A DNA stretch of 64,000 bases from Bacteroidales bacterium (GTDB lineage: Bacteria; Bacteroidota; Bacteroidia; Bacteroidales; F082): assembly GCA_900769945.1 (NCBI GenBank), contig CAAGIO010000013.1:1-64000 (forward strand). Reading direction: 5' to 3'. This document shows positions 35,082 to 44,224 of the stretch, in pieces. Every line of letters begins with the position of its first letter. Positions within the stretch are counted from its first letter, which is position 1. A program made the position numbers and the translations under genes. The notes beneath the pieces were generated by a model. It searched no databases and was not told the origin of the DNA. It worked only from the letters and a program-made list of their open reading frames with translations.

Positions 35082-35921
35082 TTATCTTCTTGGTTTGAGG
35101 CCGAGAATGGCGCGGGCCTCTTCGCTTGTTGCTATTGGTCTGCCGAGTTCCTTGGCTAATCTGACGACTTTCTCTACAAGTTCGCCGTTTGACTTAGCGA
35201 GGACGCCTTTTGACAGGTAGAGGTTATCCTCGAATCCGACTCTGACGTTACCGCCCATGGCTATTGCTGCTGCTGCCATTGGGAAGGCGTTACGGCCTAC
35301 GCCTGTCACGGTCCATGTTGAGCCGGCAGGGATACCGTTGACGAGCCAGCACAGGTTTGCCACTGTGGCTGGTGTGCAGCCCGGCACGCCGAGCACGAAG
35401 TTGAACTGCATTGGGGCTCCGGGCACCTCGCCCTTGCGTGCCATGGTGAGGATAGTGTCGAGGTGTCCCATCTCGAAGCACTCGTATTCAGGCTTGATGC
35501 CGCGTTCAATCATCCTCCTTCCGAAAGCGCGCATTGTAGGCATTGTGTTATCGAAAATCTCATCACCGAAGTTGCATGTTCCGCAGTCGAGTGTCGCCAT
35601 CTCCGGAAGCGGGTCTGTATCAGTAGATTGAAGACGCTCGTCGGGTGTCATTCCCACTGCGCCGCCAGTTGACGGGATAAGGATGACGTCAGGGCACACT
35701 TTCAAGATAGCCTCTTCACACTCTTGGAAACGCTCACGGCTCTGTGTCGGGGTGCCGTCGTCCTTGCGCACATGGAGGTGCACTATGGCTGCTCCAGCAT
35801 CGACTGCCGACTTGGCCTCTCGGACAATCTCCTCAACAGTATAAGGCACATTAGGGTTCTGTTCCTTTGTAACCTCCGCACCGCATATTGCGGCTGTGAT
35901 AATCAGTTTATCCATTGCCAT
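35082..35921 (-). CDS. kce: 3-keto-5-aminohexanoate cleavage enzyme
   Basis: This 279-aa TIM-barrel protein belongs to the BKACE family: KLIITAAICGAEVTKEQNP with the catalytic region near the N-terminus, AAIVHLHVRKDDGTPT with the metal-binding HxH pair, and GNVRVGFEDNLY near the end with the conserved Arg/Glu/Asp. It condenses 3-keto-5-aminohexanoate with acetyl-CoA to give acetoacetate and 3-aminobutyryl-CoA, using Zn2+. kal follows the pathway order and lies 6 bp upstream. ATG codons at residues 1 and 3 are both possible starts. Confidence 0.95.
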   Translation of the reverse strand: MAMDKLIITAAICGAEVTKEQNPNVPYTVEEIVREAKSAVDAGAAIVHLHVRKDDGTPTQSRERFQECEEAILKVCPDVILIPSTGGAVGMTPDERLQSTDTDPLPEMATLDCGTCNFGDEIFDNTMPTMRAFGRRMIERGIKPEYECFEMGHLDTILTMARKGEVPGAPMQFNFVLGVPGCTPATVANLCWLVNGIPAGSTWTVTGVGRNAFPMAAAAIAMGGNVRVGFEDNLYLSKGVLAKSNGELVEKVVRLAKELGRPIATSEEARAILGLKPRR

Positions 35922-35927
35922 ATCTTA

Positions 35928-36326
35928 TTATCTTTCAATTCTTTGACATTCTTTCTTCACAACGCATGTGCCGCTTGCGCGTGCAACGATGATAGGCTCT
36001 GCCAGCACATCGGCGGCGGAGTCAGAGATATCTGGGCGTGGCACAATAACCTTACGGGCGACGAACTCCATCTTACGTGAGGTGTTGCCAATCTTTGTCA
36101 CCCAGCCCTCAGCCTCGATATAGTCGCCAGCATAGACAGGAGCGAGGAACTCAATGTTGTCATAAGCGCAGAACAGGCCCTCGTCACCGTCAGTCATTAT
36201 CAACAATTCTGTGGCGACATCGCCGAAGAGGTGCACCATGTGCGCTCCATCAACAAGGTTTCCACCGTAATGGGCGTCTTTCGCGCTCATACGGAGTCGT
36301 AACATTGACCTATATTCTTTTTCCAT
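35928..36326 (-). CDS. kal: 3-aminobutyryl-CoA ammonia lyase
   Basis: This 132-aa hotdog-fold protein has RLRMSAKDAHYGGNLVDGA near its start (the conserved Asp and the CoA-side His/Tyr) and the central EFLAPVYAGDYIEAEGWVTKIGNTSR segment of Kal proteins. It removes ammonia from 3-aminobutyryl-CoA, giving crotonyl-CoA, which enters butyrate formation. It lies between the CoA-transferase A gene and kce on one transcript. No crotonyl-CoA reductase or ETF genes are in the window, so butyrate synthesis must be finished by genes elsewhere. Confidence 0.94.
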   Translation of the reverse strand: MEKEYRSMLRLRMSAKDAHYGGNLVDGAHMVHLFGDVATELLIMTDGDEGLFCAYDNIEFLAPVYAGDYIEAEGWVTKIGNTSRKMEFVARKVIVPRPDISDSAADVLAEPIIVARASGTCVVKKECQRIER

Positions 36327-36363
36327 AGTATTATTTCTTATTATTTACTGTTATTATCATTTA

Positions 36364-37014
36364 CTACTTTTCAACATAGATGCCATCTACATAGATTCCC
36401 GATGCGTGGACGCATTCCGGCCTTATCTCGCCCATCTTGACGAGCTTCTCAGCCTCGACCACCACGTAGTCGGCAGCCGCCGCCATCAGAGGGTTGAAGT
36501 TATTTGTCGTCCCAAGGAACACCATATTTCCAAACTCATCAACAATGTTAGCTCTAAGGAACGCGATGTCAGCCTTCAAAGGCTTCTCAAGAATATAATC
36601 CTTGCCATCGACATTCACGATGTCCTTGCCTTCTTGGATTATTGTACCGAGGCCTGTTGGGGTGAGGACGCCTCCAAGTCCCGCGCCGTATGCCCTGATG
36701 CGCTCTGCCAAAGTCCCCTGAGGAACGTACTCGACCTCAAGCGTACCAGCGTTCTTCTGTGCCGCAGTCTCCTTGTTTGTTCCGGTATGAGACACTATTG
36801 CCTTCTTAACCTGATGGTTTGCAACAAGTTTACCATGCGCCACATTATCGTATGCAGTGTCGTTTGCAATAATTGTAAGGTCTTTTACGCCCTTCTCAAC
36901 AATAGCATCGATAATCTGTACAGCACTTCCAACTCCAAGAAAACCGCCGAACATAATAGTCATTCCGTCATGAACCCGTTCAACGGCCTGCTCTAATGTA
37001 ATCTGCTTATTCAT
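36364..37014 (-). CDS. atoD: Acetoacetate/butyrate CoA-transferase subunit A
   Basis: This 216-aa protein is the A (alpha) subunit of a 3-oxoacid CoA-transferase: DGMTIMFGGFLGVGSAVQIIDA for CoA binding, then YVPQGTLAERIRAYGAGLGG and LTPTGLGTIIQEGK. The heterodimer moves CoA between butyryl-CoA and acetoacetate, linking the two products of lysine fermentation. The B subunit, which carries the catalytic glutamate, is normally next door but is not present here: kal follows directly. It is the first gene of the operon, 48 bp behind the promoter. Confidence 0.93.
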   Translation of the reverse strand: MNKQITLEQAVERVHDGMTIMFGGFLGVGSAVQIIDAIVEKGVKDLTIIANDTAYDNVAHGKLVANHQVKKAIVSHTGTNKETAAQKNAGTLEVEYVPQGTLAERIRAYGAGLGGVLTPTGLGTIIQEGKDIVNVDGKDYILEKPLKADIAFLRANIVDEFGNMVFLGTTNNFNPLMAAAADYVVVEAEKLVKMGEIRPECVHASGIYVDGIYVEK

Positions 37015-37061
37015 AGCTAATATATTTTGATAGTTAATTTATTCTAAAAAATAATTGCGTG

Positions 37062-37092
37062 CAAATTTACCACTTTTATTCTAACAAAACAA
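37062..37092 (-). promoter_or_regulatory. Promoter of the lysine fermentation operon
   Basis: On the minus strand TTG (plus 37090-37092), a 20-bp spacer and TAAATTTG (plus 37062-37069) fit the Bacteroidetes promoter, with a leader of about 40 nt before the atoD gene. No lysine or cobalamin riboswitch was recognised in the leader. The 257 bases between here and the sulP terminator (37093-37349) hold no gene I can support. Confidence 0.55.
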
Positions 37093-37349
37093 GTTTATTT
37101 ATAATTATTTTTTGAATTGCGAAATCAATGTGGCAACAGCGCGATACAGACTCAATACTTATAGTTTTAACAAAAATATCGTGGGCGAAAATGAGGGGAA
37201 AAACATGTGTCACAAAATGTAAAAAAACAAATATTTTATTCGCCTCAGCGATTATTACATCACCTAACAATCTGATAATCAAGGTATCTGAATTATGATA
37301 TAGAGCGATAGACACAAAGGTTATGGGCGGTGATGACGGATGATACTAC

Positions 37350-37381
37350 AAAAAAAATCGAGAGCGACAATGTGCTCTCGA
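37350..37381 (-). terminator. Rho-independent terminator of sulP
   Basis: On the minus strand TCGAGAGC, an 8-nt loop and GCTCTCGA are followed by eight T residues (plus A-run 37350-37357), 28 bp after the sulP stop. Confidence 0.9.
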
Positions 37382-37409
37382 CTAAAAAAAATTATTATGA
37401 AAAGACATG

Positions 37410-39113
37410 TTAGCTTTCTGCTGTTACACCTACGATTTCCTCTGCCCTCTTCAGTGCGAAGTTAATATGTGAGCAGACGTTCTCTTCACCAAGTTTGCTG
37501 ATGAAGCCGGCTTTCTCTAAAGTAGCCCTCACATGCACGTTAACGCCCGACAATACGACGGTCATTCCGTTACGTTTGCATCCATCGCAGAGAATCTCAA
37601 GGTTATGGATGCCGGTGCTGTCGATGAACGATACCTTCCTCATCCTAATGATACGTACCTTGTACTGTTTTCCGACAACGGTCTTGTCAATCTCATCGAA
37701 TTTGTTTGCTATTCCGAAGAAGTAAGGCCCATCGATTTCATACACCTCAACGCCTTCAGGGATATGGAGTTTCTCTTCATGAACGGCCACATCGATATTC
37801 TCTCCGGGGTCAATCTCATCATGGAAAGAGCGGATAACCGTTGACTCGTTAGTGCGTTTAAGGAACAGAGCGATAGATGCGATAAGTCCCACCTCTATTG
37901 CGACGGTAAGGTCGAACACCACTGTCAGGAGGAAGGTTATGATAAGAACGGCGAAGTCGGCCTTTGGGTTCTTGGCGAGCATCTTAATAGTGCGCCAGCC
38001 GCTCATGTTATACGACACCATTATCAGCACTGCTGCGAGGCAAGGCATAGGGATAAGTCCTACGAGGCGGCCGAAGAGAAGGAGGATGAGAAGAAGCACC
38101 ATGGCGTGGATGATGCCTGCCACGGGTGTCTTGCCGCCGTTGTTGATGTTCGTCATGGTCCTTGCTATCGCGCCTGTCGCAGGGATGCCGCCGAAGAGCG
38201 GGCTTGCGAGGTTTGCAACGCCCTGAGCGATAAGCTCTGTGTTCGAGTCGTGCTTGTCACCTATAACGCCGTCGGCCACCATGGCGGAAAGCAGCGACTC
38301 AATAGCCCCAAGGATAGCGATAGTGAAAGCCGAAGGGAACAGGTCGCGCATCATCGCAAGGAGGTTCTGCTTGTCATTAAGGTCTATTTCGGGCAGCTTA
38401 GGCGCGGGGATAGACGTTGGGAGCTCGTACAAGTCTCCTATTGTCGTGATGTTTGCCACGTCGGTGAATCTCTCCAATAGCCATACGAGGAAGGTGACAA
38501 CAATGATGGAGACGAGGGAACCCGGTATCTTCTTCGAGATTTTCGGGCTATATCGAATGATGAGAAGGCTGATAACGCCAACGCCGAGAGCCCACCAGTT
38601 GACATGTGTCACATTCTGGAAGTAGCATATCCATTTTTCTATGAAGTTGGCAGGCACCTTCTCAATACCAAAGCCGAACAGGTCGTTCATCTGTGTCGAG
38701 AAGATGGTGAGGGCGATACCGGCTGTGAAGCCTACGACAACAGGATAAGGCACGAACTTGATGACATTACCCAGCTTAAACACACCTATTAAAATTAGAA
38801 TCACTCCTGCCATCAGGGTGGCTATCATCAGTCCGCCGAGACCGTGCTGCTGTATGATTCCGTAGATGATGACGATGAAGGCTCCTGTAGGACCACCTAT
38901 CTGCACCTTGCTTCCTCCAAGCAAAGAGATGATGAATCCAGCGATGATAGCGGTGACGAGGCCTTCAGTGGGCCCCACGCCAGAGGCAATACCAAAGGCT
39001 ATCGCCAATGGCAACGCCACAATTCCAACAATAATTCCGGCCATAGCGTCAGCAGAAAACTGCTCCTTGCTATAATTTTTCAGGCAAGTTAAAATCTTTG
39101 GTTGAAATACCAT
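37410..39113 (-). CDS. SulP-family anion transporter with STAS domain
   Basis: The start is ATG 39113 (MVFQPKILTCLKNYSKEQF); 31 more in-frame codons upstream lie in the promoter region and look non-coding. The 567-aa protein has SulP membrane segments from about residue 23 to 400 (AGIIVGIVALPLAIAFGIA, GGSKVQIGGPTGAFIVIIYG) and a C-terminal STAS domain (about 440-550, SFIDSTGIHNLEILCDGCK). Members carry sulfate, bicarbonate, chloride or dicarboxylates; the substrate here cannot be decided. It has its own promoter and terminator. Confidence 0.93.
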   Translation of the reverse strand: MVFQPKILTCLKNYSKEQFSADAMAGIIVGIVALPLAIAFGIASGVGPTEGLVTAIIAGFIISLLGGSKVQIGGPTGAFIVIIYGIIQQHGLGGLMIATLMAGVILILIGVFKLGNVIKFVPYPVVVGFTAGIALTIFSTQMNDLFGFGIEKVPANFIEKWICYFQNVTHVNWWALGVGVISLLIIRYSPKISKKIPGSLVSIIVVTFLVWLLERFTDVANITTIGDLYELPTSIPAPKLPEIDLNDKQNLLAMMRDLFPSAFTIAILGAIESLLSAMVADGVIGDKHDSNTELIAQGVANLASPLFGGIPATGAIARTMTNINNGGKTPVAGIIHAMVLLLILLLFGRLVGLIPMPCLAAVLIMVSYNMSGWRTIKMLAKNPKADFAVLIITFLLTVVFDLTVAIEVGLIASIALFLKRTNESTVIRSFHDEIDPGENIDVAVHEEKLHIPEGVEVYEIDGPYFFGIANKFDEIDKTVVGKQYKVRIIRMRKVSFIDSTGIHNLEILCDGCKRNGMTVVLSGVNVHVRATLEKAGFISKLGEENVCSHINFALKRAEEIVGVTAES

Positions 39114-39163
39114 ATTAAAAATCAATAAATTATTAAAAAATATACCCGTTTTTTTTGAAGTTG

Positions 39164-39195
39164 CAAAAGTAGTATATTTTCTAATAACAAACAAA
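39164..39195 (-). promoter_or_regulatory. Promoter of sulP
   Basis: On the minus strand TTTG (plus 39192-39195), a 20-bp spacer and TACTTTTG (plus 39164-39171) match the consensus. It supports the later start codon chosen for sulP. Confidence 0.55.
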
Positions 39196-39231
39196 GACCA
39201 GAACAAATATTTTTTCTAATAGAAGAAGATG

Positions 39232-40251
39232 TCAATCTTTAGCAAAAATCTCCTCAAAACCTTTTGACGCGGCGACAGCAGGCATAACAGAATCCGAGAC
39301 GAGCACATACACAGACACCAGTTCCTTTTCTATCCTTGTCTCCCTCACATACTGTCTCTTGAGCCTCAGCGACTTTGTATCTACGCTGAGCAACTCGGAG
39401 GCCTTCCTGACAACGGTGTTCTCCGGCTTCTCCCCAAAAGGGACATGCCACCAGTATTTCGCAGTCTCGCACCCTTTAGTGTTCATGACATGGAGATGCA
39501 CTGCGGGGTGGAGCAGCTTGTTTCCTTGATGTATGTCCGCTTTTATTGCCCTTCCCACTATCACACCTCTTTCGCTCACCAAAGGGAGGAATCCCCAGAC
39601 GTCATCAAAGAGCACGTCTATTGTCGGTGCCGGCTTTTCCGCTGCCGGCTCAGCAAGTGGCTCTCTCTCTAAGGCATCCGAGGGTATCAGACGGCGTTTC
39701 TTATCGTTCGCTGCCGCCGGCATGGCTTTCACTTGCACAGGCTTCGGAGCAGAGACAGTCTCACAGTTCCAGTCGGGGAATATCACATTTGAAACATCGT
39801 GGACCTCTATCTCAAGGACGCCCTTAGGCACCATAATCTCGAATCTGTCACCTACCTTCTTCCCTATCAGAGCCTTAGCTATTGGCGAGACAAACGACAC
39901 GAGACCTTTTGAAGTATCAGCCTCATCGACACCCACGATACGAATCATCTTATCGTTATATTTCACGAAGGAACCGAAGGCTATCATTCCGGCAGCCGCC
40001 TTTGAAGGGTCAACAAGGACAGCGGTATTGATACGTTCGTCAAGAAGCTTAAGCTTAGCCTCGATGAAGTTGCGTGCGATATAGTTGTCACCCGATGCCG
40101 CGCGTTCGGCGGCAAGTTGTTCTCTTTCCTCGTTAAGAGCCCTCAACCCCTCTGGCGTGACGAGGTTGTCAACACCTTTAGGGAGAAAAGCGCGAGGGGT
40201 GACCATTGGGACATCCTCTTGGTCTCCGTCTTTTACAAAACCTCTACTCAT
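39232..40251 (-). CDS. GreA/GreB-family elongation factor with Nudix-like C-terminal domain
   Basis: The start is ATG 40251 (MSRGFVKDGDQEDVP), the usual opening of Bacteroidetes GreB-like proteins. Residues about 25-155 hold the Gre coiled coil (VTPEGLRALNEEREQLAAER) and the FKBP-like C-terminal Gre domain (VSFVSPIAKALIGKKVGDRFEI). After an Ala/Pro-rich linker, residues about 215-335 resemble a Nudix/IPP-isomerase-like fold (GVIVGRAIKADIHQGNKLLH, PAVHLHVMNTKG, WWHVPFGEKPEN), but the catalytic REXXEE box is absent. The Gre part would bind the RNA polymerase secondary channel and rescue backtracked complexes. The tail is probably non-catalytic; its ligand is unknown. At 339 aa it is about twice a normal Gre factor. 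Confidence 0.75.
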   Translation of the reverse strand: MSRGFVKDGDQEDVPMVTPRAFLPKGVDNLVTPEGLRALNEEREQLAAERAASGDNYIARNFIEAKLKLLDERINTAVLVDPSKAAAGMIAFGSFVKYNDKMIRIVGVDEADTSKGLVSFVSPIAKALIGKKVGDRFEIMVPKGVLEIEVHDVSNVIFPDWNCETVSAPKPVQVKAMPAAANDKKRRLIPSDALEREPLAEPAAEKPAPTIDVLFDDVWGFLPLVSERGVIVGRAIKADIHQGNKLLHPAVHLHVMNTKGCETAKYWWHVPFGEKPENTVVRKASELLSVDTKSLRLKRQYVRETRIEKELVSVYVLVSDSVMPAVAASKGFEEIFAKD

Positions 40252-40310
40252 ATTAATAAAGGGAGATGCGAATCTTCCTAACAAATCCGCATTTCGAGAG
40301 TCAAATACAA

Positions 40311-40511
40311 TCAGTTCAGGATAAAGCCCACGGAGCCTATTGAAGTGTCAACGCACTCGTAAGCCGCCGCGAACTGGTATATCGCGTTAAGCGTCTTTTT
40401 GCTTGGAGCCATCTCGGAGCAAATCTCCCTCACCGACTCCCTTATTTCTTTCTCAAACAATGTCTCTTCCCGAACTGTAGCAGGCAAATAGCGTGTAATT
40501 TTCAAACTCAT
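40311..40511 (-). CDS. Small conserved-looking protein of unknown function
   Basis: This 66-aa protein starts at ATG 40511 (MSLKITRYLPATVREE) and ends SVGFILN. It has a charged helical N-terminal half and a C-terminal half with LNAIYQFAAAYECV. No signal peptide, membrane segment or known motif is visible. The regular codon use and the tight place between the Gre-like and sigma-factor genes on the same strand support a real gene. I do not recognise the family. Confidence 0.6.
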   Translation of the reverse strand: MSLKITRYLPATVREETLFEKEIRESVREICSEMAPSKKTLNAIYQFAAAYECVDTSIGSVGFILN

Positions 40512-40601
40512 AGGCAATTATTTAGTTAATACTTGCAACAAATAACGCCCATGGTGCAACTTTATTTTACTGCAGTTGAAAAAAAATTATCTCAGGCGAC
40601 A

Positions 40602-41186
40602 TCATATTGTAAGGGTAAGTTTCTTCTCTTCGGCAATCTTGCGTAGGTTTATGAGGGCGTATCTCATTCTTCCGAGGGCAGTGTTAATGCTGACGTTAGT
40701 AACATCTGCTATCTCCTTATACGACATGTCGGAGTAGAACCTGAGGTTAAGCACCTCTCTCTGTTCGTCGGGGAGGCGGTTTATCATCTTGCGCAGGTCG
40801 TCGTAAATCTGCTCGGTGATGATTCTCTCTTCCACTGACGGGTCCTTCATCCTTGCATTTGCCAGCATGTCGTAGTCCTCCTTTGTCGGGTCCACCATAG
40901 GCAGTCGCTTCTCCTTGCGGAAATAGTCTATTATTAGGTTATGGGCTATACGCATGGCGAACTGTATGAATTTGCCTTCCTCCTTATATGCGCCACCCTT
41001 TATCGTGCGTATTATCTTCAAAAATGTATCTTGGAACAAGTCGTCTGCGAGCTGCCTGTCGCGTACAAGCATCATGATATAAGAATAAACCTTGTTTTGA
41101 TAACGGTCAACCAAAATCTGGAAACATGACACGTCACCAGCCTGATAACGCATCACTAATTCCTTATCACTTAAATTATTAGACAT
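40602..41186 (-). CDS. ECF-type RNA polymerase sigma factor
   Basis: This 194-aa sigma-70 family protein has region 2 (about residues 20-95: YQNKVYSYIMMLVRDRQLAD, DLFQDTFLKI, IAHNLIIDYFRK) and region 4 (about 132-185: LPDEQREVLNLRFYSDMSYK, TNVSINTALGRMRYALINLR, a helix-turn-helix). Regions 1 and 3 are missing, as in group 4 factors. No anti-sigma or FecR-like gene is adjacent, so it is not of the TonB-receptor type that is common in this phylum. Regulon unknown. It is divergent from uvrA. Confidence 0.92.
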   Translation of the reverse strand: MSNNLSDKELVMRYQAGDVSCFQILVDRYQNKVYSYIMMLVRDRQLADDLFQDTFLKIIRTIKGGAYKEEGKFIQFAMRIAHNLIIDYFRKEKRLPMVDPTKEDYDMLANARMKDPSVEERIITEQIYDDLRKMINRLPDEQREVLNLRFYSDMSYKEIADVTNVSINTALGRMRYALINLRKIAEEKKLTLTI

Positions 41187-41368
41187 AAGTCCCCCTTTAT
41201 TTTTTTATGTTATTCAATTTAAAGGGTAAAGTTTATTCGATAATGTATCTCCTATAATTAATTGGTTGAACAATAAACTGTAAAAATCTCTGCAAATATA
41301 TAAAAAATTTCGATTCCGACAACTTTTTTTTAGTATTTTCGTGAAATTTTTTGAAGTACCAATATCTA

Positions 41369-44167
41369 ATGAAGAGATTAGAGAATATAGAAATACATGG
41401 GGCAAGGGTAAACAACTTGAAAAACATTGACTTATCCATTCCCAAGAACAAATTGACAGTAGTGACGGGGGTTTCCGGTTCCGGCAAGTCGTCGCTTGCT
41501 TTCGACACCATATATGCCGAGGGTCAGCGCCGATATGTGGAGAGTCTGAGTGCGTATGCGCGCCAGTTTATGGGGAGACTGAGCAAGCCTGACGTTGACC
41601 TCATCACCGGGCTCACACCTGCAATAGCGATACAACAGCGCACCATGACGAGCAATCCGCGCTCGACGGTGGGCACCGCCACAGAAATTTACGACTACCT
41701 CAAACTATTGTTTGCCAGAATAGGGCGCACATTCTCCCCCATCTCCGGCAAAGAAGTGAAACGCAACAATGTCAGCGACATCACCGAGTTCATCTTGACA
41801 CAGGAAGGATGTTCCGTCTATATCCTCGCTCCCGTCATCATTCCAGAAGGCAGGACAGTATCGGAGCACCTCGGAATATTGCTTCAGCAGGGATTCAACA
41901 GGATGATTATCAACGGCGAGCCTATAAGAATTGAGGATTATCTCAAAAATAAAGGCTGCACGAAGCCAAAGAACATGCGCATCATGGTTGACAGGCTGAA
42001 GGTCAATGAGAAAACAGCGGAGCAGTTCGGACAGATTTCCGACTCCGTGCAGACCGCCTTTTACGAGGGCAAAGACTCCTGCATCATATTAGTCGATAAT
42101 GGCGATGAGAAGAAAGAGCATTGGTTCTCAGACCGTTTCGAGGCAGACGGCATAACATTCGAGACCCCTTCAACACTCTTGTTCTCGTTCAACAACCCTT
42201 TCGGAGCCTGCAGTACTTGCGAAGGGTTTGGCAACATCGTAGGAATCGATGAGAGCCTTGTAGTGCCGGACAAGTCTTTATCGGTGTACGAGAACGCCAT
42301 TGCCTGCTGGCGTGGGGACAAGATGAGCGAGTTCCGCGACAGGCTCATTAACAACGCTCATCATTTCAACTTCCCAATCCACAAGCCATACTACCTTCTT
42401 TCAGAAGAGCAGAAAGAGCTGCTATGGAAGGGAAACAAACACTTTATCGGGATTAACGACTTCTTCAAAGACGTTGAATCTCAATCATATAAGATACAAT
42501 ACCGGGTGATGTTGTCGAGATACAGGGGCAAAACGACATGTCCCGACTGCCAAGGGAGGCGTTTGCGCAAAGAAGCTTCATACGTTAAGATAAACGGAAA
42601 GAGCATCACAGACCTTACCACCATGCCCTTGAGCCAGCTGAAGGACTTCTTCGACAACATCAAGCTCTCGAAGACGGAGATGAGCGTGGCTGATAGGCTC
42701 CTCAAGGAGATAAGGAACCGCCTCGACTTCATCAACGACGTAGGACTCGGATACCTCACCTTAAACCGCACCTCAAGCACATTGTCGGGAGGCGAGGCGC
42801 AGCGTATCAACCTCGCCACATCATTAGGCAGCAGCCTTGTAGGCTCAACATACATCCTCGACGAGCCGAGCATCGGCCTGCACTCACGCGACACACAGCG
42901 GCTCATCAATGTGTTGAAAAAGCTCCGCGACATAGGCAACACCGTGTTAGTGGTGGAACATGACGAAGAGATTATCAGAGCCGCCGACAACATCATCGAC
43001 ATAGGGCCTTACGCCGGACGATTCGGCGGGGAACTTGTGTTCCAAGGCAGCGTCAAAGAGATGATGAAAGACGGCAAGTCTCTGACATCAAAATACCTGT
43101 CGGGCGAGATGATGATACCCGTCCCGACAAGGAGAAGGAAGTGGAACAACGCCATCACGTTTAAGGGCTGCCTTGAGAACAACCTGAAGAACATCAATGT
43201 CACCATTCCCCTCAACGTGCTTACCGTTGTCACCGGCGTCAGCGGCTCCGGCAAGTCGTCGCTTGTAAACACCATCATATACTCATCGCTCAAGAAATAT
43301 TACGGAGGCTCGGCAGAGAAGACAGGCTCGTTCGGCTCATTGGAAGGAAGCCTTAAAGCCATACAGTCGGTTGAGATGATTGACCAGAACCCTATTGGGA
43401 AATCCACACGCTCCAACCCAGTAACATACGTGAAAGCCTTTGACGACATACGTTCCTTGTTCGCTGAGCAGAAACTCGCGAAAACGAGAGGATACAAGGC
43501 GGGGCACTTCTCCTTCAATGTGCCGGGAGGACGATGCGACAACTGTGAGGGCGAGGGACAACTGAAGATAGAGATGCAGTTCATGGCCGACGTATATCTA
43601 CAATGCGACGTCTGCCAAGGCAAGCGTTACAAGGAGGAAGCCTTGGAGGTGAAGTTCCTCGACAAGAACATCTTCGACATTCTTGAGATGAGCATTGACG
43701 AGGCGATAACATTCTTCAGCCAGAAGAACGACAACCAGAACATCACCGAGAGGATAAAGGCTAAGCTACAGCCATTACAAGATGTAGGATTAGGATACCT
43801 CAAGATGGGGCAGCCGTCATCAACGCTGTCAGGAGGCGAGTCACAGCGCATCAAGCTCGCGTCATTCCTTATCAACGGGAGCAGCGAGAAGCCTACACTC
43901 TTTATCTTCGATGAGCCTACCACAGGACTTCATTTCCATGACGTCAGCAAGCTCGTCTCCGCCTTCAACGCACTGATTGACAACGGGCACACACTACTCG
44001 TGATAGAGCACGACCCCGACATCATCAAGACTGCCGACTGGATTATCGACCTCGGCCCGGAAGGCGGCGACAAAGGCGGCAACCTCGTCTTCGAAGGAAC
44101 TCCAGAAGACCTTGTGAAATGCCACGAATCATTCACCGCACCTATAGTAGAGAAAAAACTGAATTAA
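41369..44167 (+). CDS. uvrA: Excinuclease ABC subunit A
   Basis: The start is ATG 41369 (MKRLENIEIHGARVNNLKN); a TTG six codons earlier is less likely. The 932-aa protein has two ABC ATPase modules: Walker A GVSGSGKSSLAFDTI near residue 34 and GVSGSGKSSLVNTI near 623; signatures LSGGEAQRINLA and LSGGESQRIKLA; and the zinc-finger CxxC pairs CSTCEGFG, CPDCQGRR, CDNCEGEG and CDVCQGKR. It recognises bulky DNA lesions and loads UvrB. Length is normal. The peroxiredoxin gene follows 57 bp later. Confidence 0.98.
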   Translation: MKRLENIEIHGARVNNLKNIDLSIPKNKLTVVTGVSGSGKSSLAFDTIYAEGQRRYVESLSAYARQFMGRLSKPDVDLITGLTPAIAIQQRTMTSNPRSTVGTATEIYDYLKLLFARIGRTFSPISGKEVKRNNVSDITEFILTQEGCSVYILAPVIIPEGRTVSEHLGILLQQGFNRMIINGEPIRIEDYLKNKGCTKPKNMRIMVDRLKVNEKTAEQFGQISDSVQTAFYEGKDSCIILVDNGDEKKEHWFSDRFEADGITFETPSTLLFSFNNPFGACSTCEGFGNIVGIDESLVVPDKSLSVYENAIACWRGDKMSEFRDRLINNAHHFNFPIHKPYYLLSEEQKELLWKGNKHFIGINDFFKDVESQSYKIQYRVMLSRYRGKTTCPDCQGRRLRKEASYVKINGKSITDLTTMPLSQLKDFFDNIKLSKTEMSVADRLLKEIRNRLDFINDVGLGYLTLNRTSSTLSGGEAQRINLATSLGSSLVGSTYILDEPSIGLHSRDTQRLINVLKKLRDIGNTVLVVEHDEEIIRAADNIIDIGPYAGRFGGELVFQGSVKEMMKDGKSLTSKYLSGEMMIPVPTRRRKWNNAITFKGCLENNLKNINVTIPLNVLTVVTGVSGSGKSSLVNTIIYSSLKKYYGGSAEKTGSFGSLEGSLKAIQSVEMIDQNPIGKSTRSNPVTYVKAFDDIRSLFAEQKLAKTRGYKAGHFSFNVPGGRCDNCEGEGQLKIEMQFMADVYLQCDVCQGKRYKEEALEVKFLDKNIFDILEMSIDEAITFFSQKNDNQNITERIKAKLQPLQDVGLGYLKMGQPSSTLSGGESQRIKLASFLINGSSEKPTLFIFDEPTTGLHFHDVSKLVSAFNALIDNGHTLLVIEHDPDIIKTADWIIDLGPEGGDKGGNLVFEGTPEDLVKCHESFTAPIVEKKLN

Positions 44168-44224
44168 CATAACATTCACTAACTTATTCGACGTCATAGT
44201 GTTTTAGAGTAAAATTTAAACAAC

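Noticed and set aside
35257..35631. Long frames antisense to kce, kamD, uvrA and the RND pump genes
   Set aside because: They mirror strongly supported genes and have no promoter or family match.
37015..37061. Lysine or cobalamin riboswitch in the leader of the lysine operon
   Set aside because: The leader is only about 40 nt and none of the conserved boxes of either riboswitch is visible.
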